Origin: Bog-532 sp036495425
Lineage (GTDB): Bacteria; Actinomycetota; Actinomycetes; Streptosporangiales; Streptosporangiaceae
Reading direction: 5' to 3'
Length of the DNA stretch: 6,212 bases
Assembly: GCA_036495425.1 (NCBI GenBank)
Contig: DASXMW010000141.1
Location: forward strand, 1 to 6,212
The translations under genes and the position numbers were made by a program. The notes under the pieces are model-generated. The model worked only from the letters and a program-made list of their open reading frames with translations, searched no databases and was not told where the DNA came from. Shown piece after piece: positions 5,770-6,212 of the stretch (positions are counted from its first letter, which is position 1; the number at the start of each line of letters is the position of its first letter).

Positions 5770-5834
5770 AAAAGAGGTGGGGCCGGCAGTCCGCCATCCG
5801 TCCAGCGCTTGCCGGCCCTCCTCCATTTTTGTTT
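5770..5834. terminator. Bidirectional intrinsic terminator
   Basis: GGGCCGGCA (5780-5788) pairs perfectly with TGCCGGCCC (5810-5818). The stem extends by a G-T pair and, past a bulged T5778, by GAGG (5774-5777) with CCTC (5820-5823). On the + strand the stem is followed by ATTTTTGTTT (5825-5834); on the minus strand it is followed by TTTT (5773 to 5770). The loop is 21 bases. It would stop the 6C transcript coming from the left and any minus-strand transcript coming from the gene remnants at the right. Confidence 0.75.
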
Positions 5835-5838
5835 CTGA

Positions 5839-5940
5839 TCAGGGGTGACGGCCGTCGCGCAGCATGGCCACGCCGTACCAGCCCCAGCGTGGCATCCGGC
5901 TGGTAGAGGGCCATTGACGCGTCCACGTCCTTGGCCGCTC
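5839..5940 (-). pseudogene. Probable remnant of a SnoaL-like (NTF2-fold) gene
   Basis: On the minus strand, bases 5938 to about 5885 translate to RAAKDVDASMALYQPDATL, which closely follows the opening helix of SnoaL-like/ketosteroid isomerase-like proteins (typical form: GDVDALMALYEPDA). The rest of the roughly 120-residue domain is missing. Upstream the similarity stops where the antisense cydB fragment begins. Past 5885 the frame is uninformative, although the neighbouring frame stays open and ends WYGVAMLRDGRHP at a TGA (5841 to 5839), as if a frameshift had occurred. Assigned from a short match only, so moderately uncertain. Confidence 0.4.
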
Positions 5941-6076
5941 GATCGGCCCGGCGTGGGAGGCCAATCACGTGTGGCTGATCTTCGTGCTGGTGCTGATGTG
6001 GACCGCGGGTGTGGCCTCGCTGGCCCTGCTGCTGGTCCCGTCGCTGGCCTGGCTGTTCCTGCTGTTCCAGCGGGGA
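5933..6076 (+). pseudogene. Cytochrome bd oxidase subunit II (cydB) remnant, internally deleted
   Basis: From 5933 the + strand encodes GRSIGPAWEANHVWL then IFVLVLMWTA (to 6007). This is the signature around the second membrane helix of CydB, where GPxWEANHVWLI is highly conserved. In intact CydB this is followed by FP.AF and many more helices; here it runs straight into a different hydrophobic stretch, LALLLVPSLAWLFLLFQRG (6017-6076), which looks like the last helix and basic end of the same protein. The upstream frame has a TGA at 5915-5917 and no CydB N-terminal sequence. So the piece lacks the N-terminus and about two thirds of the middle and cannot make a working quinol oxidase subunit. 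No cydA is in the window. Confidence 0.75.
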
Positions 6077-6082
6077 AGCCGG

Positions 6083-6212
6083 TCAGCCCACCGTCTTCAT
6101 CTTGGACTGCAGGGCGGTGATGCCTGGGGTGCAGACGTTCGACGGCTGGTTGCTGGTGGTCTTGCAGATGGCGGCGGTGATGAAGTTGGCCGTGCCGTTT
6201 ACCGCCTTGGCC
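6083..6212 (-). CDS. C-terminus of a DUF929-like (thioredoxin-fold) protein
   Basis: The gene enters from the right edge and only its last 42 codons are visible, ending in TGA at 6085 to 6083. The peptide contains NFITAAICKTTSNQP then SNVCTPGITAL, with two cysteines 11 residues apart, followed by a basic tail ending KMKTVG. This pattern resembles the conserved C-terminal helices of actinobacterial DUF929 proteins, which are predicted to be secreted or membrane-anchored with a thioredoxin-like fold. The assignment rests on memory of that motif over a short stretch; the diagnostic part of the protein is off the window. GC and codon use match the neighbours, so it is probably an intact gene that simply continues. 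The cydB remnant on the opposite strand ends where this gene stops. Confidence 0.55.
   Translation of the reverse strand, partial: AKAVNGTANFITAAICKTTSNQPSNVCTPGITALQSKMKTVG

Noticed and set aside
5284..5826. Extension of the AfsR-like reading frame to an upstream start at 5826 (1164 residues)
   Set aside because: The extra 181 residues have no AfsR-like sequence, are read through the hairpins and terminator, and a good ribosome binding site stands before the ATG at 5283 where homology begins.
5845..6120. 91-residue + strand frame over the decay zone
   Set aside because: It is one base out of step with the cydB remnant frame and shows no family features.

Overview
The window is about 70% GC and looks like the chromosome of a filamentous actinomycete, of the Streptomyces or Pseudonocardiaceae kind. 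The signs are strong GC bias at third codon positions, an AfsR-type SARP regulator, a lipobox protein with a TTG start, hairpin terminators mostly lacking long U tracts, and a structured RNA that matches the actinobacteria-specific 6C RNA family. No plasmid, phage, IS or CRISPR signature is visible.

Layout. (1) Bases 1-157 hold the 3' end of a short-chain dehydrogenase gene on the + strand. (2) Bases 238-873 (+) encode a 211-residue secreted lipoprotein of unknown function, with a tandem-repeat linker just after the lipobox. (3) A strong hairpin at 951-991 lies between this gene and the convergent serA gene (1009-2226, -), which encodes a short, ACT-domain 3-phosphoglycerate dehydrogenase resembling the E. 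coli enzyme. (4) Directly upstream of serA on the same strand, 2332-5283 encodes a 983-residue AfsR-like transcription activator (winged helix, BTAD, NB-ARC ATPase, TPR repeats). (5) Bases 5284-5834 hold no protein gene but are rich in RNA structure: a hairpin beside the regulator's ribosome binding site, two hairpins with poly-C loops, and a two-hairpin element with six or more C in each loop (5673-5744, +) that I identify as a 6C small RNA. A bidirectional hairpin terminator with T tracts on both sides (5770-5834) follows. (6) Bases 5839-6082 are a decay zone with a fragment of a cytochrome bd oxidase subunit II gene (+) and a probable fragment of a SnoaL-like gene (-). (7) Bases 6083-6212 (-) are the 3' end of a gene whose product resembles the C-terminus of DUF929 family proteins.

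How the parts may work together. serA supplies the committed step of serine synthesis and the AfsR-like protein is a global-type regulator; their shared strand and 105-base gap allow, but do not prove, read-through. The most unusual area is the regulator's upstream region. It carries the 6C RNA on the opposite strand plus two more C-loop hairpins. If the regulator's leader is long, its own copy of one of these hairpins would show a G-rich loop complementary to the 6C loops, which suggests a testable RNA-RNA contact. That link is inference.
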